A DNA stretch of 64,000 nucleotides, from NCBI GenBank assembly GCA_938075415.1, contig CALJHC010000003.1:372001-436000 (forward strand), given 5' to 3'. The translations under genes and the position numbers were made by a program. The notes below the pieces were generated by a model. It did no database searches. It saw only the letters and a list, made by a program, of their open reading frames with translations, and was not told where the DNA came from. This stretch comes from an uncultured Rubripirellula sp. GTDB lineage: Bacteria > Planctomycetota > Planctomycetia > Pirellulales > Pirellulaceae. Shown here piece by piece: positions 1 to 9,490 of the stretch; positions within the stretch are counted from its first letter, which is position 1, and each line of letters opens with the position of its first letter.

Positions 1-1608
1 CAGATAGCTTTCGCCTTGCTCGACCTTTACCTGATCATCAAGTAAGGGCTGCAAATCACCATCAATGGATCCACCGCGACGCAAACCAAATAGATCGACT
101 CGTAATGTTCCGCGTAGATAATCTCGGTGGCGGTCTACACTGGCCTGATCACCCATCCAGTGAGCAATCGCAGTATTTGCACTCGGAAATGCATGGGAAT
201 GAACACCAAGTTCACCCAGTTTCTCCATGTAACGAGATCCCAGATCACTGCTCGCAACAGACGGCATATGGCATTCATTGCAGTTGTGTTGAGCTTTCTC
301 GGGATAATAAAAACTGCGAGCGCCGTGGCCAGAGACACCACTCAAAAGATAACTGTCATAATGATTCTGCCCACGCAAGAAATCCTTGTATTCAGTCACT
401 TCCTTCGGCAGGGATACCTTGTGACAGGTCGAACAGAACTCAGCAGTTTTGTGAAAAGGCTTCAGCATTTCGTGCTTGTGAAAAGACGGTTTGGCCTTCA
501 CCATCAGGGAGTTGAGCTGTGACAGGAGTGGGTTGTCACTGTAAGCGAACGGGTAATGCTTAGGTTCATCAATTGTGTAATCCGCATTGCCAACATGGCT
601 ATCCACTGATTGGATTGAATGGCAAACCGAGCAACTGATGCCAGCATGGGCCGTGGGATCATTCACGTCATCGTAATTTGGGTCATCAAAGCGACCAGAG
701 AAGAAGGGAACGGGATCGTGGCAACCTGCGCACCATCGCGATGCCTGGACACTACCTGACCTCTCCTTGGCGACGTCACGTGTTTCTCGAACAGACGCTC
801 GGTAAGCAGGATTGTTGAAACTGCTTAACTTGTGGGCACTGTGGATTGCTGAATCATAAATGTCAGCGTGACACTTCAAACAATAATCGTCATTCATCAA
901 CGTTTCTGCCGCGATGAATTTCCCACTCGCGGTCTTCGCCAGTGACGGTTCAAAGTATCGAGCGCCGTCTTTGGGACCCTCCTCGCCGCTGCGAGAAGGA
1001 TCAGATGCCTGAAAACCAACCATCAGGGCTACAAAGCAAGCAATGGCAACACCCACTTTGCGACCGATGTGCCACTTGATCCGCGGTCCCACCAAACGAT
1101 GAAGCCAATACAACCAGACGGCGGCAAGTGGTGCCAGTAAGTGCATCCAGTAAAATAAACGTCGCGTGTTTGGATTCACCACTGCAAAAGAACCCACTCG
1201 CATCAGCAGTATGCCGCTGATCAAAATCAATAAGGCAATGCCCAGCAGAGCGTAACCAATTTTCACCGCTCTTCGGTTGCGGCGGTTTCGACTTCGCCAC
1301 ATATGAAGGAAACCAAATCCAACCACCGGACCGACTAATAACAAGCCCAAACCAAGATGGGCCAAGAACATCAGTTGGTAAAAATGCGTCTCCAAAACCA
1401 TGCCGGAAAAGTGTTGCAACCACGTCACACCTGTCAGGTACAGACCATTGGCTGACAAAACACCAAACAAAGTCAGAACCACGTAGAGCACGATTCGCAA
1501 CCTTGGCGTCACAGGGCGAATCGGAGCTTTCTTCGATTTCTTTCCAACTTGCTCCGCAGCATCACTAGTTTGAGGAGGCACAGATCCCATCGGTGTAAGG
1601 AACCACAT
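1..1608 (-). CDS. Membrane-anchored multiheme cytochrome c (partial, C-terminus beyond window start)
   Basis: The frame is open without a stop for 536 codons and runs off the left edge. The N-terminal ~200 residues hold about five hydrophobic helices, several with histidines, as in membrane cytochrome b or quinol-oxidising anchors. Five CXXCH heme sites follow, starting near residues 243 (CLKCH), 293 (CAGCH), 326 (CSVCH), 392 (CSTCH) and 443 (CNECH). Extra His residues between them could be distal ligands. This fits a cytochrome c554-like periplasmic electron carrier fed from the membrane. The start chosen is ATG at 1608; an in-frame ATG at 1590 is possible, and neither has a clear Shine-Dalgarno. 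It lies downstream of, and on the same strand as, the FG-GAP/ASPIC gene, a pairing that suggests an extracytoplasmic redox unit (inference). Confidence 0.85.
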   Translation of the reverse strand, partial: MWFLTPMGSVPPQTSDAAEQVGKKSKKAPIRPVTPRLRIVLYVVLTLFGVLSANGLYLTGVTWLQHFSGMVLETHFYQLMFLAHLGLGLLLVGPVVGFGFLHMWRSRNRRNRRAVKIGYALLGIALLILISGILLMRVGSFAVVNPNTRRLFYWMHLLAPLAAVWLYWLHRLVGPRIKWHIGRKVGVAIACFVALMVGFQASDPSRSGEEGPKDGARYFEPSLAKTASGKFIAAETLMNDDYCLKCHADIYDSAIHSAHKLSSFNNPAYRASVRETRDVAKERSGSVQASRWCAGCHDPVPFFSGRFDDPNYDDVNDPTAHAGISCSVCHSIQSVDSHVGNADYTIDEPKHYPFAYSDNPLLSQLNSLMVKAKPSFHKHEMLKPFHKTAEFCSTCHKVSLPKEVTEYKDFLRGQNHYDSYLLSGVSGHGARSFYYPEKAQHNCNECHMPSVASSDLGSRYMEKLGELGVHSHAFPSANTAIAHWMGDQASVDRHRDYLRGTLRVDLFGLRRGGSIDGDLQPLLDDQVKVEQGESYL

Positions 1609-1897
1609 TGTTCAGAGGAGAAAAAAACGAACTCCGTCGGCGAGACTCGGTCTAGTTGAAGTTAGACCAATCGGACGATTCAACGACCGTTGCCACAAAA
1701 GTAACCAAGAGTTTGGACGAGACAAAACAACGATGGGTTCGAAAGAATCAGCATCGCCAGGGGGAGAACCGCCGAAATAGGAGATCAACAACAACCAGCG
1801 ACGCAGGAAACGGCATCGACCGAGGTGGCCTGCGACCCCGGCCTGCGACCCCCATGTGTTCTTGCGACATCTGCATGCTCAGGTCAGAAATCGGTTT
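1609..1897. other. Intergenic stretch with a 13-bp direct duplication
   Basis: This is the spacer between the FG-GAP/ASPIC gene and the multiheme cytochrome gene. It contains two adjacent perfect copies of a 13-bp unit (GGCCTGCGACCCC, 1827-1839 and 1840-1852). I see no convincing gene or promoter. Confidence 0.5.
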
Positions 1898-4800
1898 CTA
1901 ACGCTCAGCTCGATACCAAAAGGAGCGAAATGACTGAGATCTGAGTAGATGAGGCTGGTTTAACTGCGTAACGTTCTGCCCCTGAACCCGATCACCCTCT
2001 GCGGGAGGGTAAGCTGACATGCCCCGAAACGGAAGTGGCTCCGTTGATTGCCCAGCAAGCGTGTTCAGGTCAGCATCCTTGTCCCAGCCAACACTGTGAA
2101 TAATAAAATCTCGTTCCCAGCCATCGGGCAGTTCTTTGCTGGGCAATTCAAACCGTACCGTTATTTCATCACCCGCACCAATCACAACCATTTGATCATC
2201 CCAAGCACGAACCAAATCCGTACACGGACCCTCAGCAGTCAATCTCCCTCGAAGTGGTGGCCAACGTGGCGTTTGGCTTACCGCTTGATAATCGTAGGTC
2301 TCTGGCCGTGTCTCATCCTCTCGAAGGCGTTTTGAAAATCCATGAAAACCTACTTCAGCACTGCGAAGCCGAAGTGACTGCTCAACAAACCGAGCTGGCT
2401 TTTCTTGAACGACAAACTCGGCATGATCCCAATAGATTTGTGCCGATGTCCTAATCCGAAAACGAGGATCTTCCCAGTTAACCAAATCGCTGACATCAAC
2501 AACAATCGTTTTAGTTTTGCCTCCGGGAAAGCCCATGTAGGGCATCGCCTCGCGCCAGCCATCAACGGCTTGATTATCGGGTACCCAAATTGATGGAAAT
2601 TCAAGGGGCCCCAACTGAGGATTTTGATCAATCTGAATATTCAGAGAAGTATCTGTTGGCATGATCCAACCGGTCAGAACCAAGTAGAAGCGTTCTTCAG
2701 AATCCATCGCATCAGGTTTCTCGATCGCTCCGAAATCAAGATCAATCCAATGCGGGGGACAGAGACCTTGTCGCAAGCGTTTATCAAAAGCTTTGACAAA
2801 GTTCTTGTCCACCTCGGCAAGCTGTTCGGTGACGTCCTCTCCCTGCGTGTCCAAAGCATTCTTCAAGGGACGTCGATCCTTGGTGGTGAACGCAAATGTC
2901 GTGGGTGTGGCGAGATGACCAGGACCAACTTTTTCGTTAGTCCAAATCTCGATATCTGAGGGATGATCAACAACTGACATCGCGATTTCATCGAAGTAGG
3001 CAACCTCCCACAGCTCTTCAGTAATTCGGAATTCATAGTGATCACCTCGCGGTTTAACGTCGGCACCATCTATCTTCAGGTATTCCCAAGGGCGATCCTT
3101 GGCGACAACACCCCGAGCGACCTGCAATCCAAGTGGCGCGGCCCACAAACAATCCGTCTTGAAAACAAATTTCTCACCATCCCAAGCGTAAAGGTAAGGG
3201 CAGGACCCTTTCAGAGTCTGCTCTTCCTCCAACAATGAATCAACGCGCGGGCTACGACTTGTCTGGGTTAATCCATTCGGCAAAATCGCTCGAACACTGT
3301 TGGCAGCAACAAAACGGCCCAACCCGAAGTGAGTCGTTGGGGAGTCCACCACTTTCGCTCGATAATGTGGACCGAACCTTAGTTCAAGCACACTTCCAAT
3401 CGCGTAATGGTTGACACGCCCACTGGCGTTGTCATCAATTCCCTTAAAACGAACATCAAGGTGATGCCCGGCATTCAAACTTTGATTCAGAGCGATCGCA
3501 ATACGCTCCTCAGGCTGAACAACGAGATCACCCAAACCATCGCGATCAAAATCAGCCCAGCTCCATGGTGACAAACCTTCCAACGGCTCATCCAACATGA
3601 TCTCGGCTGGTTGCCAATCGCTGAATCCCCAAGGCCCGACTCGACACGATTCAACCCCCGACTCAGATTTAACCAGAAGCTCCACCCAAGAATCATTATC
3701 GAAATCGGCGACCAACATTCCCGATCCAGGATGGTTCTCGCGGATCATCTCATCCACTTCCCAGGCCCCCGCATCGGCTGTCTGCGAAAAAACGAGTGCC
3801 ACTTCGTCACTTCCACCAATCAGGAGGTCCCACGAAACATTACCATCGACATCCTCGATCTTAACCGAGGCCGCGCCGGCCACCGCATCGATTTCATCAA
3901 GGAACCGACCGCGAAACTGCAAGTGCAGCAAGTTTTCAATCAACCCCACCTTGCCGCTGCCAGCGTGCACAGTCACTAAATCCAGATCAAGGTCACGATC
4001 CAAGTCTGCGATGGCGAAAGCAGAAGGTGGGTCTTGCATTGCAAATCCATTCAACGCATTGGGCAACTCGAAAAATGTACGATTGCCTCGATTGACGAAC
4101 ATCCGGACACCATCGTCCGTCGTCGAAAAGATGAGGTCCAAGTCACCATCGGCCTCAAGGTCACCGGCAATTGCAGCAATTACACCCGTGACCGATTCCA
4201 AACCCGTTTCAGTCTCAACTAACTTCAGCCGATCCTCCTCAAAGGTGTCTCTGCGGCCATCAACTTGCACCAGGGACACGCCGCCAGAACCAAACACGAC
4301 AAGGTTTAAGAGGGTGTCGTGCCGAGCGGCAGTCGAAAATTCATCCTTGCTAATTTCCACAGATCGCCGCCCCGACTTGAGCCTCGCTGGATTACTGCTA
4401 TCGACAAGAAACAGGTCGGCAACGAGTAAGCCACTGCTGTCTTTCCCTAACTGCAATTGGCACTCTGAACTCAGCCCGCCGATTCCATCTCCTTGCCAAA
4501 GATCAAGACGATTTGATTCATCCAGAGTGACAAGATCAGGCTTGAGGTCTAAATCTGAATCAATGATTGTCATCGCAACGAGGTTTGGTGCCTCACTGAA
4601 ACTACCCTGCGTGAAGGAAAGCTGCGTACCAGGTGATTCAATTGGGGATTTCAATACCACCTCTGCGGACAATTGCCTGAGCGAATCAAAGCTCAAAATA
4701 TCCAGGGGGTGGGGATTAGCACGTCGGCGATCCGTTTTGACAATTTCGGTGCTATTGAGAACGTTGAACCAAAGCAGCATGCGGTTATCTGCCTCTTGCC

Positions 4801-5728
4801 AGTTCTCTGCCTCAATCGCCTCGACAATTTGGGAAACCAACTGATCGGGTGTAACTCCAATTGGCTCGGTTTCGCGACGAATTGATGGCTCAATCGCCCT
4901 CGCAAGTTGACTGGCAAGTTGCACGGCCCGGACCGAATCCTTGTCCTGTACTGCTATCCCTAATCTTGCAGCTCGCAATGCAAAATAAAGGTTGTCTGGG
5001 TGCTGCTGAGATAGAAAGGAAACAGCTCGACTGGCATCTGCGAGAAGATCCTCAGGCAAACCATCAATCGGATCTTCCAATTGTTCGATCACTTGAATCA
5101 AGACACCCCCAAGAATTCGACTCAGCGGCTCCTTTCCGACGGAAGTGGCAAGCGCTTCAGACAGGCGTTGGTAGACTTCACGACGCAAAGATTTGGTCAT
5201 GGTACCCGGCAACAAAGAAGCCTCATGCAGATCGATTCGCGCGGTAAACCAAATTCCCAGTACCTTTCCATCTGAAACTGACTCAAAATTCTGGATTGAC
5301 TGCCTTGCAGCGGAAATTGCATTCGGCAATTTGGCTCTTGCCGCTTTTTTATCTGCATCGCCCAGCGATGCGTTCGTCGCTCTTGAAGCTAGAGAATCAA
5401 CCCAGAGCAGCCGATTAATCGCCCGATTCATCGCCACAGAGGGATCGGAAGAATCCTCTTGGTATAACTCCTCCCACGCAACGTCAGCCTCCAGCTGTTC
5501 CAGATTCTCGGTAGCCGCTAGAGCCGTCCGGGTCAGATTGAGACGGGATTGCAGGTTGGGATCAACCGATATTTCGGTTTGACGAAGAAACAAGAAAGCG
5601 TAAAAGCCACCGAAGACCACGAGGGTCAACAAGGTCACCAAGATCGAGATCTTCTTAAATAGTGGTGACTTCGTCAGATCTTCCGTGTTTTCGTTGGTTT
5701 CTTCCAATGGTGATTCCGATTGACTCAT
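1898..5728 (-). CDS. Membrane-anchored FG-GAP/VCBS repeat protein with ASPIC/UnbV domain
   Basis: The protein has 1276 residues. An N-terminal cytoplasmic tail is followed by one transmembrane helix (about residues 28-49), so most of it is exported. A helical TPR-like region follows to about residue 330. Several FG-GAP/VCBS repeats come next (motifs such as DSDLDLKPDLV, GDLEADGDLDLI, VADFDNDSWVELL, WADFDRDGLGDLVV), then an ASPIC/UnbV segment around 745-820. The last ~450 residues, beginning near CPYLYAWDGEKF, form a region often found in such proteins. The start at 5728 is preferred over an upstream extension to 5782 because GGGGAG lies just upstream of it and the longer form would overlap the divergent gene. 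The role is unknown, probably extracellular binding or adhesion linked to the neighbouring cytochrome (inference). Confidence 0.85.
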   Translation of the reverse strand: MSQSESPLEETNENTEDLTKSPLFKKISILVTLLTLVVFGGFYAFLFLRQTEISVDPNLQSRLNLTRTALAATENLEQLEADVAWEELYQEDSSDPSVAMNRAINRLLWVDSLASRATNASLGDADKKAARAKLPNAISAARQSIQNFESVSDGKVLGIWFTARIDLHEASLLPGTMTKSLRREVYQRLSEALATSVGKEPLSRILGGVLIQVIEQLEDPIDGLPEDLLADASRAVSFLSQQHPDNLYFALRAARLGIAVQDKDSVRAVQLASQLARAIEPSIRRETEPIGVTPDQLVSQIVEAIEAENWQEADNRMLLWFNVLNSTEIVKTDRRRANPHPLDILSFDSLRQLSAEVVLKSPIESPGTQLSFTQGSFSEAPNLVAMTIIDSDLDLKPDLVTLDESNRLDLWQGDGIGGLSSECQLQLGKDSSGLLVADLFLVDSSNPARLKSGRRSVEISKDEFSTAARHDTLLNLVVFGSGGVSLVQVDGRRDTFEEDRLKLVETETGLESVTGVIAAIAGDLEADGDLDLIFSTTDDGVRMFVNRGNRTFFELPNALNGFAMQDPPSAFAIADLDRDLDLDLVTVHAGSGKVGLIENLLHLQFRGRFLDEIDAVAGAASVKIEDVDGNVSWDLLIGGSDEVALVFSQTADAGAWEVDEMIRENHPGSGMLVADFDNDSWVELLVKSESGVESCRVGPWGFSDWQPAEIMLDEPLEGLSPWSWADFDRDGLGDLVVQPEERIAIALNQSLNAGHHLDVRFKGIDDNASGRVNHYAIGSVLELRFGPHYRAKVVDSPTTHFGLGRFVAANSVRAILPNGLTQTSRSPRVDSLLEEEQTLKGSCPYLYAWDGEKFVFKTDCLWAAPLGLQVARGVVAKDRPWEYLKIDGADVKPRGDHYEFRITEELWEVAYFDEIAMSVVDHPSDIEIWTNEKVGPGHLATPTTFAFTTKDRRPLKNALDTQGEDVTEQLAEVDKNFVKAFDKRLRQGLCPPHWIDLDFGAIEKPDAMDSEERFYLVLTGWIMPTDTSLNIQIDQNPQLGPLEFPSIWVPDNQAVDGWREAMPYMGFPGGKTKTIVVDVSDLVNWEDPRFRIRTSAQIYWDHAEFVVQEKPARFVEQSLRLRSAEVGFHGFSKRLREDETRPETYDYQAVSQTPRWPPLRGRLTAEGPCTDLVRAWDDQMVVIGAGDEITVRFELPSKELPDGWERDFIIHSVGWDKDADLNTLAGQSTEPLPFRGMSAYPPAEGDRVQGQNVTQLNQPHLLRSQSFRSFWYRAER

Positions 5729-5769
5729 AACGCTCCCCGACTTGACCAATTTCCGATATCCTTTGCTAC

Positions 5770-6624
5770 ATGAAAGTAACAAAATTCCTAGATGATACCG
5801 ACACGGTTCGCATCGGCCGCGTCGAGTCAGACAAAATTATTCCGCTCCAGCTTGACGGCGGCTTCGAAACGCTGGCTGATCTGCTGGCTGCTGATGCCCC
5901 AATCGAAGCCGTCTCAGGTCTCAAAGAGGAGGATCCGGTAGCGATTTGCCCATCAACCCGTTGGCTCGCCCCAATCGATCAACAGGAAGTCTGGGCTGCC
6001 GGAGTGACCTACAAACGCAGCCAAACGGCTCGAATGGAGGAGTCCGAAGCTGCCGCTTCTTGCTACGATCAGGTGTACGATGCGGACCGTCCCGAAATTT
6101 TCTTCAAGGCGACACCCCATCGAGTGCGTGGCCATCACGAACCACTGCGAATCCGGAAAGACGCCACCTGGAATGTCCCAGAGCCCGAAGTCACGCTAGT
6201 TTTATCGCCGTCACTGCGAATTGTTGGGTTGACTGTCGGAAATGACATGAGTTCTCGAGATATCGAGGGTGAAAATCCACTCTACCTTCCACAAGCAAAA
6301 TGCTATGACCAGTGTGCCGGATTAGGCCCGGTCATCAAGCTGTACACCGAACTTCCACCAGTCCAAGATCTTGAAATCGATTTAAAAATTGAGCGTGCTG
6401 GAAAGGTGGTTTTCGATCAACAAACTTCGGCGGCTCAGATGGCGAGGTCGTTTGATGACCTGGTTCAATGGCTTGGCCGTGATAATCATTTCCCAAATGG
6501 TGCTTTTTTGATGACTGGAACCGGAATTGTTCCTACGAACGATTTTACTTTGCACCCTCAGGATCTCGTTCATATTTCGATCGCAGGAATTGGAACGCTC
6601 ACCAACGAAATCGTACAAGGTTAA
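5770..6624 (+). CDS. Fumarylacetoacetate hydrolase-family protein, probable 2-keto-3-deoxy-pentonate dehydratase
   Basis: This 284-residue protein carries the FAH-family C-terminal fold, with the metal-site patterns PEPEVTLVL, GNDMSSRDIEGENPLYLPQAK and the closing segment GDxVxIxIxGIGTLxN. The family cleaves or dehydrates 2-keto-3-deoxy acids using a divalent metal. The ENPLYLPQAK pattern resembles 2-keto-3-deoxy-D-arabinonate/xylonate dehydratases. The gene directly upstream of an alpha-ketoglutarate semialdehyde dehydrogenase would supply exactly that substrate, so I infer the penultimate step of oxidative pentose degradation. It is divergent from the FG-GAP gene with only 41 bp between starts, so the promoters must overlap. 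Other FAH activities such as acylpyruvase remain possible. Confidence 0.75.
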   Translation: MKVTKFLDDTDTVRIGRVESDKIIPLQLDGGFETLADLLAADAPIEAVSGLKEEDPVAICPSTRWLAPIDQQEVWAAGVTYKRSQTARMEESEAAASCYDQVYDADRPEIFFKATPHRVRGHHEPLRIRKDATWNVPEPEVTLVLSPSLRIVGLTVGNDMSSRDIEGENPLYLPQAKCYDQCAGLGPVIKLYTELPPVQDLEIDLKIERAGKVVFDQQTSAAQMARSFDDLVQWLGRDNHFPNGAFLMTGTGIVPTNDFTLHPQDLVHISIAGIGTLTNEIVQG

Positions 6625-6657
6625 AAAGCGGATCAGGTCAAAAGGTGAATCCTCATG

Positions 6658-6675
6658 AATCGCTGCGTGGCGATT
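6658..6675. other. Small inverted repeat between the FAH and dehydrogenase genes
   Basis: The 6-bp arms AATCGC and GCGATT surround a 6-nt loop. The hairpin lies in the 175-bp spacer of a probable two-gene operon and could be an mRNA-processing or attenuator structure. It is weak and may be chance. Confidence 0.25.
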
Positions 6676-6799
6676 TCCAAGTTGATATCACAAAAGACCT
6701 CATCAATCCGATCAACATGTCACCACCTCGGCGGACCCCTCGCCTCAATGGTTCGTCAGATCCTTTGCAACCACTGCACCCTAACAAAGAACCAAGCTC

Positions 6800-8392
6800 A
6801 TGACACTTGACCCCAGCACAACTCGCTCCGTCTTGATTTCTGGCACTTGGCGAGCTGCCAATCATCAGAAAACATTCAGTCCGACCGACCCGACGCTGAA
6901 CCAGACCATTGACCACGCTTTCCCGGTTAGCGAATGGAGTGACTGTGATGAGGCATTGGATGCTGCGGTCGAAGCAGCAAGAGAGCTCAAGTCAGTCGCC
7001 TCAGAAACCATTGCGGATTTTTTAGACTGCTTTGCCTCAAAGATTGATCAGTCAAAGGATGCACTCGCCGATGCGGCATTCCATGAAACCGGCTTGGCCA
7101 AAAGTCCTCGGTTGGCAGATGTTGAATTACCTCGAACCAGTAACCAATTACGAGCCGCAGCTCAGGCTTGCCGAACGGGATCGTGGACACTCCCAACGAT
7201 CGATCAACCTGCCGGCATCCGTTCCTGCTACGAAGCGTTAGGCCCGGTCTGTATTTTCGGCCCTAACAATTTTCCTTTCGCTTTTGGCAGCGTCTCTGGT
7301 GGTGATTTCGCAGCTGCGATTGCCGCGGGAAACCCGGTGATTGGCAAGGCAAATAGTTCGCATCCGGAAACCACTCGACTTTTCGCACAACTCGCACTTC
7401 AAGCTATTGAAGAAACGGGTTTACCCAAAGCAACCGTTCAACTGATCTATCGAACCAGCCACGATGATGGCGAAAGACTTGTCAGCGACCCCCGAAGTGG
7501 AGCCACCGGTTACACGGGAAGTCGTCATGCAGGTCTGAAACTGAAGGCCGCTGCTGACAAAGCCGGTAAACCGATCTACCTTGAACTCTCCAGTGTGAAC
7601 CCGGTGGTCATCACACCAGGCGCATTAACTGAACGAGGCGAGGAAATCAGTGCTGATTTCCTGACCAGTGTGCTGATGGGAACCGGTCAATTCTGCACGA
7701 ATCCGGGACTCGTTCTTTTGCTCAAGGGAAGCCACAGCGACACATTCATTGAATCGATTCGAGACCGATTCGCAGCGGCACCCGCCGGGACACTGCTGTC
7801 ACCATCGGTCGCAAACAACCTTGCATCCAGCATCAAGACGCTATGCGAGTTCGGGGCTGAACTGCTAGTCGGCGGTGGTGAGCCAGAGGCAAACCGCTGT
7901 GCCTACGCCAACACCCTGTTGAGGGTCTCCGGTGAGGCCTTTCTTTCAAACCCTGAAGGTTTTCAAACAGAAGCTTTCGGAAATGCTTCTTTGGTGGTCG
8001 TGGCGGAAGATTTACCACAATTGTGCAAGGCAATTCGCCACTTGGAGGGTAATCTCACTGGGTGCCTTTACAGCAATACCGATGGCAGCGAGGACGAAGC
8101 TTGTCAGCAGATCTCACAAGAACTCGCCCCCAAAGTTGGCCGATTACTGAACGATAAAATGCCGACCGGCGTTGCCGTCAGCCCAGCAATGAATCATGGC
8201 GGTCCCTATCCGGCGACGGGTCATCCAGGATTCACCGCAGTTGGCATTCCGGCCTCGCTAATCCGATTTGCCAAGCTGACCTGCTATGACAACGTGCGTG
8301 AGAACCGACTTCCACCCTTGTTGAAAGCCGAAAACCCGCTTTCGGCTTGGCGATGTGTCGACGGCTCTTGGACAAGAGATCCCCTGTCCTAA
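6800..8392 (+). CDS. Alpha-ketoglutarate semialdehyde (2,5-dioxovalerate) dehydrogenase
   Basis: An aldehyde dehydrogenase superfamily protein of 530 residues, the length usual for the NADP-type ketoglutarate semialdehyde branch. Visible motifs are the cofactor-binding GPNNFPFAFGSVSGGDFAAAIAAG region, the ELSSVNPVV segment containing the general-base Glu, and the nucleophile in GQFCTNPG (Cys299). It oxidises 2,5-dioxopentanoate to 2-oxoglutarate, the last step of non-phosphorylative pentose, hexarate or hydroxyproline degradation. With the preceding FAH-family dehydratase it forms the end of a Weimberg-like route in the cytoplasm. Dehydrogenases for the earlier sugar-acid steps are not in this window. 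Confidence 0.85.
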   Translation: MTLDPSTTRSVLISGTWRAANHQKTFSPTDPTLNQTIDHAFPVSEWSDCDEALDAAVEAARELKSVASETIADFLDCFASKIDQSKDALADAAFHETGLAKSPRLADVELPRTSNQLRAAAQACRTGSWTLPTIDQPAGIRSCYEALGPVCIFGPNNFPFAFGSVSGGDFAAAIAAGNPVIGKANSSHPETTRLFAQLALQAIEETGLPKATVQLIYRTSHDDGERLVSDPRSGATGYTGSRHAGLKLKAAADKAGKPIYLELSSVNPVVITPGALTERGEEISADFLTSVLMGTGQFCTNPGLVLLLKGSHSDTFIESIRDRFAAAPAGTLLSPSVANNLASSIKTLCEFGAELLVGGGEPEANRCAYANTLLRVSGEAFLSNPEGFQTEAFGNASLVVVAEDLPQLCKAIRHLEGNLTGCLYSNTDGSEDEACQQISQELAPKVGRLLNDKMPTGVAVSPAMNHGGPYPATGHPGFTAVGIPASLIRFAKLTCYDNVRENRLPPLLKAENPLSAWRCVDGSWTRDPLS

Positions 8393-8432
8393 AAAGCTAC
8401 TTCAATCTCGATCGATTTTCGCAGATGATTTA

Positions 8433-8465
8433 ATGCATCGTCAGACTCAGTGACCTGCGATGCAT
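8433..8465. terminator. Terminator-like inverted repeat between convergent genes
   Basis: The perfect 8-bp arms ATGCATCG and CGATGCAT can extend inward by CAG/CTG after one bulged base. The structure lies between the ends of the dehydrogenase gene (plus) and gluQ (minus). There is no strong U-tract, so a bidirectional transcript end is an inference from position. Confidence 0.45.
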
Positions 8466-8522
8466 CAGCCCACAATTCGACTGAACTACAATGCAAGAAA
8501 AGTGGTGACTGCAGCACTTAAA

Positions 8523-9473
8523 TCAGGAATCTCCAAACGTTTCAGGGCACACCACCACTTCCTGCTGATTCAAGTTCGACCATTGGAATCTTGAAATCAA
8601 CTCCTCGGCCGACTGCAAGGTTGTATGTTCAGGGACCAGCCCTGCTGAACGCGCGGCCCAAGTGATCACATGATGCGGCTTCACTCCCTGCTCTCGGAGG
8701 GTCGCCAACCTTGTGTCTCCATGCCGCTTGGCCAATCTCCGACCATCGCCACCCAACACCAAGGGGACATGTGCGTAGGTTGGTCCCTTTGCACTGAGCG
8801 CCTCAAAAATCTGTAACTGCCGAAATGTACTGGCAATCAAGTCATTGCCTCGCACCACTTCGGTAATTCCCATCATCAAATCGTCAACAACAACGGCAAG
8901 CTGATAGGAAGGGGAGCCACTCTTTTGAGTCACAGGAAAATCTCCCAATGCCTCCATGGGTGAACAAATCTGAGGCCCCAAAACCCGATCATTAAACCGA
9001 TCGGGCCCCGCTTTGAGACGAAAACGCCAACTGTATGTTCCGGAATCAGGCACAGGATCACCCACTCGCCATCGAGAGCATGTGCCTGGATAGACAGCCG
9101 GCTCATGATCAAAATGGGGGGCAGATCCAGCAGCTTCGATGTCTTTTCGTGTACAGGTGCATGGATAAATTCGGTTTGCGCTCCTCAATCGTTGCAAAAT
9201 TTGCTCATAAAATGCAACACGCTTTGTTTGCTGGTAAGGCCCACGAGGTCCTCCAATGTCTGGCCCCTCATCCCAATCTAACCCGAGCCAACGCAAATCA
9301 TCGAGCGATTGCTGAACCGCCCAAGATTTCACTCGGGGCGAATCAACGTCCTCAACACGAAAGATCAAACGCCCTTCAGCGTGACGAGCGGCCCAATAAG
9401 CCAACAGATAAGTCCTCGCATTCCCGAGATGTTGTGCACCGGTAGGCGATGGAGCGAAGCGTCCAACAATCAT
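8523..9473 (-). CDS. gluQ: Glutamyl-Q tRNA(Asp) synthetase
   Basis: This 316-residue protein is a shortened class I glutamyl-tRNA synthetase without the anticodon-binding half. It starts with VGRFAPSPTGAQHLGN (HIGH-type motif HLGN at residues 15-18) and has a KMSKS-like LAKRHGDTRL. It also has the Cys pattern CTC...YPGTC of the zinc site. The family activates glutamate and attaches it to queuosine at position 34 of tRNA-Asp. It begins 17 bp after asnS on the same strand, so a two-gene tRNA-related transcript is likely. Confusion with full GltX is ruled out by the length. Confidence 0.9.
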   Translation of the reverse strand: MIVGRFAPSPTGAQHLGNARTYLLAYWAARHAEGRLIFRVEDVDSPRVKSWAVQQSLDDLRWLGLDWDEGPDIGGPRGPYQQTKRVAFYEQILQRLRSANRIYPCTCTRKDIEAAGSAPHFDHEPAVYPGTCSRWRVGDPVPDSGTYSWRFRLKAGPDRFNDRVLGPQICSPMEALGDFPVTQKSGSPSYQLAVVVDDLMMGITEVVRGNDLIASTFRQLQIFEALSAKGPTYAHVPLVLGGDGRRLAKRHGDTRLATLREQGVKPHHVITWAARSAGLVPEHTTLQSAEELISRFQWSNLNQQEVVVCPETFGDS

Positions 9474-9490
9474 GGATCTGAAATTGACTC

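Noticed and set aside
1001-1423. 140-codon minus-strand frame
   Set aside because: It is out of frame with the multiheme cytochrome gene, which covers the same strand with five heme motifs and membrane helices.
3597-4844. 415-codon plus-strand frame inside the FG-GAP/ASPIC gene
   Set aside because: Ser/Thr/Arg-rich antisense shadow of a well-supported gene with clear domains.
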